A stretch of 64,000 nucleotides of DNA, from NCBI RefSeq assembly GCF_006517815.1, contig NZ_CP041198.1, positions 2,976,001 through 3,040,000 of the forward strand, given 5' to 3'. Position 1 is the stretch's first letter. Each line of letters opens with the position of its first letter. Source of the DNA: Pseudarthrobacter sp. NIBRBAC000502770 (GTDB taxonomy: Bacteria; Actinomycetota; Actinomycetes; Actinomycetales; Micrococcaceae). A program made the position numbers and the translations under genes. Below, in pieces: positions 49,340 to 57,614 of this stretch. The notes below the pieces were generated by a model. The model saw nothing but the letters and a program-made list of their open reading frames with translations, made no database searches and was not told the DNA's origin.

Positions 49340-50313
49340 TAGAACAGTCCGCTCTGGTTGAAACGCTTGGCCAGCCAGTTGGTGCCGAAGATCAGCACGA
49401 TGCCCACCACGGATTTGAAGAGCCCCACGGCAGTGGAATAGCTATACGCGCCCTGGGTGATGCCCACGAAGTAGACGTAGGTGTCAAAGACGTCCGCCAC
49501 CTCGCGGTTCAGGGCGTTGGTCATCAGGTAGATCTGTTCGAAGCCGGTGTTGAGCATCTGCCCGATGGCTAGGATCAGCATCACGATGATCGTGGAGCGG
49601 ATCGCCGGCAGGGTGATGTGCCAGACCCGGCGGAACCGGCCGGCACCGTCGATGATCGCGGCCTCGTACTGGTCCTGGTCCACGGTGGAAAGGGCGGCCA
49701 GGAAGATGATGGTGCCCCAGCCGGTGTTCTTCCAGATCTCCTGGAGCACGATCAGGGGGCGGAACCAGGCCGGGTCACTCAGGAAATCGATACGCGTGCC
49801 CATGGTGTTGTTCAGGAACTGGAACAACGGGCCGATGTCCAGGGCGAACAGCAGGAAGCTCAGCGAGGCCACGATGGTCCAGGACAGGAAGTGCGGGATG
49901 TACACCAGGGTCTGGACCGTGCGCTTGAGGACGGACAGGCGTACCTCATTGAGCAGCAAGGCCAGGACGATGGTCAGCGGGAACGCGATGCCCAGGTTAA
50001 GGAAAGCCAGAATCAGGGTGTTGCCCAACAGCCGCGGGAAGTCCGGGTTGGCAAAGAAATCCGTGAAGTTCTGCACTCCCACCCAGGGGCTGCCGTTCAC
50101 CCCCAGGAACGGGACGTAATCCTTGAACGCGATGGATACGCCATACATGGGGGCGTACCGGAACACCGCGAAGTACACCACGCCGGGCACCAGCAGCAGG
50201 TAGAGCCACTTGTAGTGGGCGAAGTGGACGGAGAACCTGCCCCCTTTCCGGGGAGCGGGCGGGGTCTTGCCCGCCCGCTCCCCGGCGAGGGTGTCAATGA
50301 CAGGGGCTGCCAT
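49339..50313 (-). CDS. ABC sugar-importer permease (LplB/YteP-like)
   Basis: 324 residues. A charged cytoplasmic N-terminus precedes six helices. The EAA loop is YEAAIIDGAGRFRRVWHITLPAIRS. The ALLLNEVR and LSDPAWFRP segments are of the YteP type. It forms the heterodimer with the following permease. The start directly follows the solute-binding-protein stop, so the three genes are one unit. Confidence 0.9.
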   Translation of the reverse strand: MAAPVIDTLAGERAGKTPPAPRKGGRFSVHFAHYKWLYLLLVPGVVYFAVFRYAPMYGVSIAFKDYVPFLGVNGSPWVGVQNFTDFFANPDFPRLLGNTLILAFLNLGIAFPLTIVLALLLNEVRLSVLKRTVQTLVYIPHFLSWTIVASLSFLLFALDIGPLFQFLNNTMGTRIDFLSDPAWFRPLIVLQEIWKNTGWGTIIFLAALSTVDQDQYEAAIIDGAGRFRRVWHITLPAIRSTIIVMLILAIGQMLNTGFEQIYLMTNALNREVADVFDTYVYFVGITQGAYSYSTAVGLFKSVVGIVLIFGTNWLAKRFNQSGLF

Positions 50314-51843
50314 TTACTTGTTGTCCTGCCAGAGCTTGTTGATTTCTTCCTTGACCTTGTCGCCGCCGCTAGTGTCCCAGAGCTTGATGGCGTCCTTCAG
50401 GCCCTGCTCATCGATCTGCCCGGCAAGATACTTGATCCGGGCGTCGGCCACGATGTTGTCCAGTTGGGCGCCCTTGGCCACGTAGGTGGCGGAAACGTAG
50501 GGCGCCGCCGGGTTGTAGACGGCGCTCTTGAGGTCCTCAGCCATCACGTCCGTGCGCTTGTCGAAGACCTGCTGTTCATAGTCGCTGGGCTGCTTGACGG
50601 GGTAGAACTGGTTTCCGGCAACGTTCATGCCCAGCTGGGCGTAGCTCTTGATGTCGGTGCTGACGGCCTTTCCTTCCGGGGTTTCCGGTTTGACGGTGGC
50701 CGCCTTGCCGTCCTGCACCGTGAAGTTCACGTTCTCGATGCCGTTGTTGAGCAGCACAGCGACGTCCTTGCCGTTCATGGTGTTCAGGAACTCCAGGACC
50801 TTGTCCAGTTCGGCCTCGCTCCTCACGCTGGCCTTGGGGATTGCAAGGAAGCCTGAATAGCCGTCGGTGGGGTGGGCGTGCAGCTTCCCGTCGGGGCCGA
50901 CCAGGTTCCCGACAAAGCCCACTTTGTTCTGGAAGTTGTTGGGGTCTGCCTGCTTGAAGAGGTTGACCAGGACGCTCACGCGGGAATCGACGTCGACAAT
51001 CATGCCGCCCTTGCCGTTGAAGAACGGCTCGTTCCATTTGGTGGGGTCAAAGGTGGCGAAGTCAGGGTTGATGAGCTTTTCGTCCACCATCTTCTTGATG
51101 AACCGGTCTGCCTGGAGGAACTCGTCGGTTTCGAAGCTGGGAACCAGCTTCCCGTCCCGCTCGGTCCACCGGTTTCCGGCGCCGAACCATTCCTCGATCA
51201 CGTCGTAGGGGCTGTTGGTTCCCAGTGCACCCCATTTGGGAATGGTGATGCCCCAGGTGTCGTTGATGCCGTTGCCGTCCGGGTCCTGTTCGGTGAAGGC
51301 CTTTGCCACCTTGTACAGGTCCTCCACGGTCTTGGGCGCCTGCAGGCCCAGATTGCCCAGCCAGTCCTGCCGGAACATCACGGCGGTGCGCATGGGAGAG
51401 CGTTCACGGAACAGGCCGTAGACCTTTCCGTTGACGCTCGAGTTCTTCTGGATGTCCGGGAAGGTGGTTTTGAGGTTGGGGTATTTGTCGAGTTTGTCGG
51501 TGAGGTCCCAGAATGCACCTGCCTGGGCATTCTTGACGAACCCGGGGCTCTTGGTCTGGATCACCATGACCTGCGGGATATCGGACCCTGCAAGCGTGAT
51601 GTTGGTCTTGTCCTCGTAGGAAGCGTTGGGTGCCCAGTTGATCTTAACCTGCTTGCCGGTGAGCTCTTCCAGCTTCTTCTGGACCGCACCGTCTGACGCC
51701 GGCGGCTGGGCTTCCAGGAACGGGGCCATGATGGACACCGAGGTGAGGTCCGCGGCCGGGGCGTTCCCACTGCTGCACGCCGTGAGGGACAGTGCAGTGG
51801 CGGTGACGACGGCGGCGGCCAGGGTCAGTTTCCGATGGATCAT
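50314..51843 (-). CDS. Lipoprotein solute-binding protein of the oligosaccharide importer
   Basis: 509 residues. The signal TATALSLTACSSG has a lipobox with Cys23. The long size and the mid-protein FRERSPMRTAVMFRQDWLGNLGLQAPKTVEDLY are typical of LipO/YtcQ-type binding proteins that serve LplB/LplC permeases. It delivers a plant-polysaccharide oligosaccharide, probably rhamnogalacturonan-derived (inference from neighbours). A CG-centred LacI operator lies 51 bp upstream. Confidence 0.9.
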   Translation of the reverse strand: MIHRKLTLAAAVVTATALSLTACSSGNAPAADLTSVSIMAPFLEAQPPASDGAVQKKLEELTGKQVKINWAPNASYEDKTNITLAGSDIPQVMVIQTKSPGFVKNAQAGAFWDLTDKLDKYPNLKTTFPDIQKNSSVNGKVYGLFRERSPMRTAVMFRQDWLGNLGLQAPKTVEDLYKVAKAFTEQDPDGNGINDTWGITIPKWGALGTNSPYDVIEEWFGAGNRWTERDGKLVPSFETDEFLQADRFIKKMVDEKLINPDFATFDPTKWNEPFFNGKGGMIVDVDSRVSVLVNLFKQADPNNFQNKVGFVGNLVGPDGKLHAHPTDGYSGFLAIPKASVRSEAELDKVLEFLNTMNGKDVAVLLNNGIENVNFTVQDGKAATVKPETPEGKAVSTDIKSYAQLGMNVAGNQFYPVKQPSDYEQQVFDKRTDVMAEDLKSAVYNPAAPYVSATYVAKGAQLDNIVADARIKYLAGQIDEQGLKDAIKLWDTSGGDKVKEEINKLWQDNK

Positions 51844-51893
51844 GTTTCTTCCTTTTCCACTTCATTGGGGTTTGGGTTCGCTGGACCCGCGAT

Positions 51894-51905
51894 TGATACG
51901 TTTCA
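51894..51905. promoter_or_regulatory. LacI-type operator before the binding-protein gene
   Basis: TGATACGTTTCA is a CG-centred near-palindrome, close to the TGAATCGTTTCA site in the rhamnose gap. Confidence 0.6.
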
Positions 51906-51956
51906 TTTGTGCTCCGCGCACGGATACTCGGAGGCATTCGCCGGCCGGGCGGATTG

Positions 51957-52625
51957 TCAGGCGGTGGACGCCCCCGGGAGGGCCCCGCCCGCGGCAGTTC
52001 CACCAGCTATCGCTACGGACTGGTCATTGGCCGTGAAGAACCGGTCACACAACCAGCCCGTGAGGTAGAGCCAGGCTCCGATGCTGAAGAACGGAACCAG
52101 CCCCGGTATCCAGCTGCTGGCATAAACCACTGCTGCGGAGACAAAGAGCAGGATGACCGTTCCGGCCAGGTGCCGCACGGCGAACCGGGATGACATCAGC
52201 AGGTACTGCGGCAGCGGCAGCTCATACCGGGCATACATGGGGAACAGGTAGCAGACTGCGCCCGCCAGGAAGATTGCCGCGACAAGGACTGCCGCCGCCG
52301 TGGACTGGGCAAAGATTCCGCCACTTCCCGCAAAATAGTTCCAGTTCAGGAGAAGCGCCGCCGTGACGGCCATGACCGGAACCGACAGGAGGTTGGCCCT
52401 TGCGAAGTTCCGGAAGTAGGCGGACGTGAACCCGCGAAGCAAGGGGGCACCATCCCCTGCGACCCTCCTTCGAACCACAATCTGCGCGGCGGCGGTGGCC
52501 GGGCCGGCACCAAGGACACCGGCCCCCACCAGAGTGAAAGCGATCCACAGCAGGTTCAGGCCTGCCACCCACAAAAGCGTGTCGAAAAATGCGTAGGCAC
52601 GCGCACTGAAGGTTCCGGACAGCAT
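51957..52625 (-). CDS. YesL-family (DUF624) membrane protein
   Basis: 222 residues, five transmembrane helices. The N-terminal FDTLLWVAGLNLLWIAFTLVGAGVLGAGPATAA and the internal FRNFARANLL segment match DUF624, as in B. subtilis YesL, which lies in the rhamnogalacturonan operon. Its role is unknown but it accompanies these ABC importers. ATG behind AAGGGAG. It diverges from the second importer operon. Confidence 0.87.
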   Translation of the reverse strand: MLSGTFSARAYAFFDTLLWVAGLNLLWIAFTLVGAGVLGAGPATAAAQIVVRRRVAGDGAPLLRGFTSAYFRNFARANLLSVPVMAVTAALLLNWNYFAGSGGIFAQSTAAAVLVAAIFLAGAVCYLFPMYARYELPLPQYLLMSSRFAVRHLAGTVILLFVSAAVVYASSWIPGLVPFFSIGAWLYLTGWLCDRFFTANDQSVAIAGGTAAGGALPGASTA

Positions 52626-52648
52626 GGCACGGCTCCCTTCTGTTCTTC

Positions 52649-52687
52649 ATGGTTGCAGGGGCGGATCCCAATGGTTGCAGGGGCGGA
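52649..52687. repeat. Two direct 17-bp repeats before yesL
   Basis: ATGGTTGCAGGGGCGGA occurs at 52649-52665 and 52671-52687, 22 bp apart start to start (two helical turns), 24 bp upstream of the yesL start. It could be a small duplication or a regulatory pair. Confidence 0.5.
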
Positions 52688-52763
52688 ATTCCGCCCGTCC
52701 GCATCACCCCAGTAATCGGTTTCTCGAAAATCTAGACCCAGACTGCCTGCTGGTCAAGTGAAG

Positions 52764-52778
52764 TTTTGAATCGTTACA
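52764..52778. promoter_or_regulatory. LacI-type operator in the divergent gap
   Basis: TTTTGAATCGTTACA differs at one base from TTTTGAATCGTTTCA at 45466-45480, the rhamnose-gap operator. Confidence 0.6.
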
Positions 52779-52815
52779 TAGAGCGATCACCTACGTCCTG
52801 CCGCCTTGCGGCGAC

Positions 52816-52836
52816 AGGGGGAAAGCGCTTCCCCCT
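52816..52836. promoter_or_regulatory. GC-centred palindrome 1
   Basis: AGGGGGAA and TTCCCCCT flank AGCGC: a perfect 8-bp dyad with a GAAAGCGCTT core, of the MalR/CebR-like LacI-family operator type. Confidence 0.5.
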
Positions 52837-52935
52837 AATGTTCGCGCCCAGCTGCGGATGAAAATGATCCCCGGCCGCGCAGCCCGGATCAGGCGACCTT
52901 CTAAGTGGTTTGGGAAAGCCCTTGCCAAGTCCTTT

Positions 52936-52949
52936 GGAATGCGCTTTCC
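52936..52949. promoter_or_regulatory. GC-centred palindrome 2
   Basis: GGAATGCGCTTTCC, related to palindrome 1 through GGAAAGCGC on the other strand. It lies 95 bp before the binding-protein start. Confidence 0.5.
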
Positions 52950-53043
52950 TTGTAGGGAGAAAGAACGTGGCATGGAACACATGCATCCCTCGATTCCACA
53001 TCGGATGCGCTGTACAGCAACTCATGACCTCAAAGGAGAGACA

Positions 53044-54344
53044 ATGACAACGTTTACCCGACGATCGGCGCTGGCACTATTTGCCGGAACTGCCGCTGTG
53101 GGAGCCCTTTCCGCCTGTGGAACCGGTGGGGGTGCGAAGAACGCTGATGGCTCCGTAACCCTGCGTGTTTCCTGGTGGGGCAACGATGTGCGCAATAACC
53201 AGACCCAGCAGGTGATCGATGCCTTCCAGCAGGCCCATCCGAACATCAAGATCCAGGGAGAGCCCGGGGTGTGGTCGGGGTACTGGGACAAGCTGGCTAC
53301 CCAGACGGCCGCGAACGATGCACCCGACGTGATCCAGATGGATCTTGCGTACATCGCCGAGTACGGCGGGCGGGGCGCGCTCCTTGACCTCTCCAAGCAG
53401 AACCAGCTGGACCTGTCCGCCTTCGACCAGAACACCCTCAAAGCGGGCCAGTACAACGGCAAGCTGAACGGCATCAGCACGGGACAAAACGCCCTCGCCG
53501 TCTTCGCTAACGTCAACCTCTTCAAGAAGGCCGGCGTCGCGATCCCTGACGATACTCAATGGACGTGGGACGACTACCTGAAGACGGCCCAGGCCCTCGC
53601 GGCAGCCACCGGCACCTACGGAGCCTCGTATGGCTTGACGGACCAGAGCCTCAACATCTGGCTGCGCCAGCGGGGAGAGCAGCTGTACACCCAGGATGGC
53701 CAGACCGGGTTCACCGTCGACGGCGTGGCCTCCTACATGGCCTTCCAGAAGAAGCTGATGGATTCCAACGCAGCGCCCCCGCGAGCGTGGCACAGGAGGA
53801 CATCGGCGCCCCCGTCGAGCAGACGCTCGCTGCGACGAACAAGACCGGCATGTCTTTCTGGTGGACCAATCAGCTCGGCGCCATTGCGAAGGCCACAGGC
53901 AGCGACATCAAGCTGCTGCGCGTCCCGAGCCAGGACGGCAACCCCAAGGATGACGGGCTCTACTACAAGCCCTCGATGTACTGGTCCGCGTCGTCACGCT
54001 CCAAGCATGCGGCCGAGGCCGCGACGTTCATCGACTACCTGGTCAACAGCCCCGACGCTGCGAAGATCGTCACCACAGAGCGCGGTTTCTCGACGTCCCC
54101 GAAGATCCAGGACTCCATCAAGCCGTTGCTGACCCCCACCGACAAGACCGCCCTCGACTTCCTCACGGCGATCAAGCCGGAACTCGGCGAACCGCCCGCT
54201 GTTCCGCCCACCGGGTCGAGCAAGGCCGCCGATGCCCTCGGCCGCCACACCACCGACGTCCTGTTCGGGCGCGCCAGCGCCCAGGATGCAGCCGCTGCAT
54301 TCAAGTCCGAAGCGGACAACATGATCAAGAGCGCCAAGAAATGA
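53044..54344 (+). pseudogene. Sugar ABC binding-protein gene with a frameshift
   Basis: ATG behind AAAGGAGAG. The first frame encodes a lipoprotein signal (TRRSALALFAG...LSACG, Cys25) and the SBP_bac_1 fold through ...KKLMDSNAAPP. The second frame resumes ASVAQEDIGAPVEQTLAATNKTGMSFWW and continues to the natural end. One base is missing in the CCCCC run at 53776-53780. The total, about 433 residues, is the expected length for a CUT1 binding protein. The downstream permeases are intact, so either importer function is lost or the base is a sequence error. Confidence 0.85.
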
Positions 54345-55282
54345 GCGTCCTCACCGAACTGGGCAGCCTCGGCAAGAAATCGCCCCGGGGCGGGCCCAAG
54401 GTCAAGCGGACCTTCCGGGACAACCGGGCCGCGATGGTGTTCCTCGCCCCCTGGATCGTGGGCCTGGTCGCCATCACCATCGGACCGATGCTGATCTCCC
54501 TCTACCTCTCCTTCACGGACTACAACCTGATCCAGGACCCGAACTTCATCGGCGCCGACAATTTCACCCGCATGATGCAGGACGACCGGTTCTGGAATTC
54601 CCTGCGGGTCACCCTGACATACGTGATAGTCGGTGTCCCGCTGCAGCTCGGCCTGGCCCTGGCTGTGGCCCTGGCCCTGGACAAAGGCATCAAGGGCCTG
54701 CCGATCTACCGCTCGGTGTTCTACCTGCCTTCCCTCCTGGGCTCTTCGGTGGCGGTCGCGATCCTCTGGAAGCAGATGTTCGGCACCTCCGGCCTGGTCA
54801 ACCAACTCCTGGCCATGATCGGCATCACCGGCCCGGGCTGGATCTCAGACCCCAGCACCGCCCTTGGCAGCATCATCCTGCTGCACGTCTGGACCTTCGG
54901 ATCCCCCATGATCATCTTCCTGGCCGGGCTGCGGCAGATACCCGCCATGTACTACGAAGCCGCAGCCGTGGACGGCGCCGGCCGGGCCACCCGATTCCTA
55001 AAAATCACCCTGCCCCTGCTGAGCCCGATCATCTTCTTCAACCTCGTGCTGCAAATCATCGGCGCGTTCCAGTCCTTCACACAGGCGTTCATCGTCTCCG
55101 GCGGCACCGGCGGCCCGTCCGACTCGACCATGTTTTTCACCCTGTACCTCTACCAGCGCGGCTTCGGCCAGTTCGACATGGGCTACGCCTCCGCGATGGC
55201 CTGGGTCCTGCTGGTCATCGTCGGCGCCTTCACCGCCGTCAACTTCTACGCATCGAAATTCTGGGTGTTCTATGACGACTGA
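54341..55282 (+). CDS. CUT1 ABC sugar permease (MalF-like)
   Basis: 313 residues. Six helices after a Lys/Arg-rich N-terminus. The EAA loop is YEAAAVDGAGRATRFLKITLPLLSP. It overlaps the preceding binding-protein stop by four bases (ATGA), so translation is coupled. It partners with the next permease. The substrate is inferred to be a galactoside or rhamnoside oligosaccharide from the GH42 and GH78 genes downstream. Confidence 0.92.
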   Translation: MSVLTELGSLGKKSPRGGPKVKRTFRDNRAAMVFLAPWIVGLVAITIGPMLISLYLSFTDYNLIQDPNFIGADNFTRMMQDDRFWNSLRVTLTYVIVGVPLQLGLALAVALALDKGIKGLPIYRSVFYLPSLLGSSVAVAILWKQMFGTSGLVNQLLAMIGITGPGWISDPSTALGSIILLHVWTFGSPMIIFLAGLRQIPAMYYEAAAVDGAGRATRFLKITLPLLSPIIFFNLVLQIIGAFQSFTQAFIVSGGTGGPSDSTMFFTLYLYQRGFGQFDMGYASAMAWVLLVIVGAFTAVNFYASKFWVFYDD

Positions 55283-56210
55283 ATCAGCCCCGCGCGTCAC
55301 CACCGACGCCCCCCTGCCCACCCCCGGCCCCGCCAACGGCCGCCGGGAGCCCAACCCTCCGGCCAGCACCTCGCCCCGCCCCAGACACCGGACCAAGAGC
55401 ATCCTGAAACACGCGATCCTGATCGCCACCGCGATCATCATGATCTACCCGCTGCTATGGATGGTCGTCTCCTCCTTCCGGCCCAGCGCGGACGTCTTCC
55501 GCGCCCCCGGCCTCTGGCTCACCGAAATCCACACCGAGAACTACGCCACCGGCTGGAACGCCCTAACCTCACCCTTCGGGACCTACCTGCTGAACTCCGC
55601 CCTCGTGGTCCTGGGCGCCGTGATCGGCAACCTCGTCTCCTGCTCGATGGCCGCCTACGCCTTCGCCCGGCTGGACTTCCGCGGCAAGAAGTGGATGTTC
55701 GGCGCCATGCTCGTCATGATCATGCTCCCCATCCACGTCGTGATCGTCCCGCAGTACATCCTGTTCTCCCAGATCGGCTGGGTGAACACCTTCGCGCCCC
55801 TCATCGTCCCGAAGTTCCTCGCCACGGACGCGTTCTTCACATTCCTCATGGTCCAGTTCATCCGCGGCATTCCCCGCGAACTGGATGAGGCGGCAAGGAT
55901 CGACGGCGCAGGCCACCCCCGCATCTTCCTCCAAGTCATCCTTCCCCTGATGACCCCCGCCCTGGCCACCACCACCATCTTCACGTTCATCTGGACCTGG
56001 TCCGATTTCTTCAGCCAGCTCATCTACCTCACCTCCCCCGACGTGTTCACCGTCCCCGTCGCACTCCGCAGCTTCGTCGACGCCCAATCCAGCACCGACT
56101 GGGGATCCATGTTCGCCATGTCCATCGTCTCCCTACTGCCCGTCTTCATCGCCTTCCTCGTCGGCCAAAAATTCCTCGTCAAAGGCATCGCCACCACCGG
56201 CATCAAATAA
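55272..56210 (+). CDS. CUT1 ABC sugar permease (MalG-like)
   Basis: 312 residues. A Pro/Thr-rich cytoplasmic N-terminus of 45 residues, then six helices. The EAA loop is LDEAARIDGAGHPRIFLQVILPLMTP. It overlaps the previous gene by 11 bp. No ATPase gene follows. A gap of 144 bp separates it from the oxidoreductase gene. Confidence 0.92.
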   Translation: MTTESAPRVTTDAPLPTPGPANGRREPNPPASTSPRPRHRTKSILKHAILIATAIIMIYPLLWMVVSSFRPSADVFRAPGLWLTEIHTENYATGWNALTSPFGTYLLNSALVVLGAVIGNLVSCSMAAYAFARLDFRGKKWMFGAMLVMIMLPIHVVIVPQYILFSQIGWVNTFAPLIVPKFLATDAFFTFLMVQFIRGIPRELDEAARIDGAGHPRIFLQVILPLMTPALATTTIFTFIWTWSDFFSQLIYLTSPDVFTVPVALRSFVDAQSSTDWGSMFAMSIVSLLPVFIAFLVGQKFLVKGIATTGIK

Positions 56211-56354
56211 CCACCCGCCGGGGTGCGTGTCCCACCACGCACCACCGGCCTTTGCCTGCCCACTGCCCGTCCCGGCGGGCCACCCTTTGCATCCGCGCCA
56301 GCCGCAGCAGGCGGCGCCCCAATCTGATTGCCCTGCTGGGCCGAACGGAGAACC

Positions 56355-57614
56355 ATGGCAACGCCTGCCGGCGCGGCACTTCCGACAACACTCAACCGGG
56401 AACCTGCGGATCGCAATACCGGCCGGCCCCAACAGGGAAATGCGCCCGCGCGCGTGGCGCTGGTTGGGGTGCACGGCTTCGGTACCCAGCACCTGCTGAA
56501 CCTTGAACGGCTCACCACGGCAGGCGCCGTCGAACTCGTTGCCGCAGCAGATCCCACCCCGCCGGCACCGGGGTCCCTGCCGGCGTCGTCCATGGTCTTT
56601 CCGGGATTGCCCGAACTCCTGGCCCATACCGCGGAGCTGGATGCCATCATTGTGGCCACTCCCATCCAGACCCATGCACCGCTGGGCCTGGCAGCGCTGG
56701 CCACCCACGCAGACCTCTACCTGGAGAAGCCACCCGTAGCGTCCCTGGCTGACTTCACCCGCCTGGCAGAGGCGGCATCGACGTCGGGACGCAGCGTGCA
56801 GATCGGGTTCCAAAGCCTTGGTTCGCACGCCTTGGCAGCGATCGGGGACCTCCTCGCGGCAGGCACCATCGGCACGCTCCAGGGCATCTCCGCGACCGGC
56901 CGCTGGGTCCGGGACAAGGCCTATTACAAGCGGTCACGCTGGGCCGGGAAACGCACCCTCGACGGCGTGGATGTGGTGGACGGCGTGGCAACCAACCCGC
57001 TGGCGCACGCCGTCGCAACAGCCCTCCGGATCGCCGGGGCACGCACCACCTCCGATCTCGCCTCCGTGGAAACCGAGCTATACCGCGCCAACGGCATCGA
57101 ATCCGACGACACATCGGTCATCAGGATCCGCACCACCGCGGGCCTGCCCATCACCTGTGCCCTGACGCTCTGCGCCGCCACGTCTGTTGAGCCCTGCGTG
57201 ACCCTCCAGGGAACGTCAGGAACAGCGGTGTTCCATTACACCGAAGACCGCCTCACCGTTTCGACGGAAGCCGGCACCACGGAGGAGACATTCGGCCGGG
57301 ACGACCTCACTGAAAACCTCCTGGCCCACCGCAGGAACGGCACGCCGTTGATCAGTCCTCTTCTGGACAGCGGCGCCTTCATGCTGGTCCTGGAAGCCAT
57401 CCGTACCGCACCGGCGCCCGCGCCGATCGCCGCGGAACACGTCCGGTGGGAAGGCGAAGGCGACACCGCCCATGCAGTGGTACCGGGTATCGAGGCGGCC
57501 ATTGAACAGGCCGGCCGGCAGCACGCCACCTTCAGCGAACTCGGACTTCCCTGGGCGCACTCGGCTCCTGTGGCCTTCACGGTTCCCTCAAGCCCCATGA
57601 ACGCAGCCCCATGA
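56355..57614 (+). CDS. Gfo/Idh/MocA-family oxidoreductase
   Basis: 419 residues. The Rossmann motif ALVGVHGFGTQHL is at 35-47, and the EKPP motif (Glu124-Lys-Pro) is in DLYLEKPPVASLAD. The C-terminal domain follows the GFO_IDH_MocA_C pattern. These enzymes oxidise or epimerise sugars and sugar acids with NAD(P). It overlaps the rhamnosidase gene by four bases, so it probably acts on a product of the same oligosaccharide. Ribosome site CGGAG. Confidence 0.87.
   Translation: MATPAGAALPTTLNREPADRNTGRPQQGNAPARVALVGVHGFGTQHLLNLERLTTAGAVELVAAADPTPPAPGSLPASSMVFPGLPELLAHTAELDAIIVATPIQTHAPLGLAALATHADLYLEKPPVASLADFTRLAEAASTSGRSVQIGFQSLGSHALAAIGDLLAAGTIGTLQGISATGRWVRDKAYYKRSRWAGKRTLDGVDVVDGVATNPLAHAVATALRIAGARTTSDLASVETELYRANGIESDDTSVIRIRTTAGLPITCALTLCAATSVEPCVTLQGTSGTAVFHYTEDRLTVSTEAGTTEETFGRDDLTENLLAHRRNGTPLISPLLDSGAFMLVLEAIRTAPAPAPIAAEHVRWEGEGDTAHAVVPGIEAAIEQAGRQHATFSELGLPWAHSAPVAFTVPSSPMNAAP

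Noticed and set aside
52858..53043. N-terminal extension of the second binding protein
   Set aside because: The lipoprotein signal begins at 53044 directly after AAAGGAGAG; the upstream residues contain the operator palindrome rather than protein.
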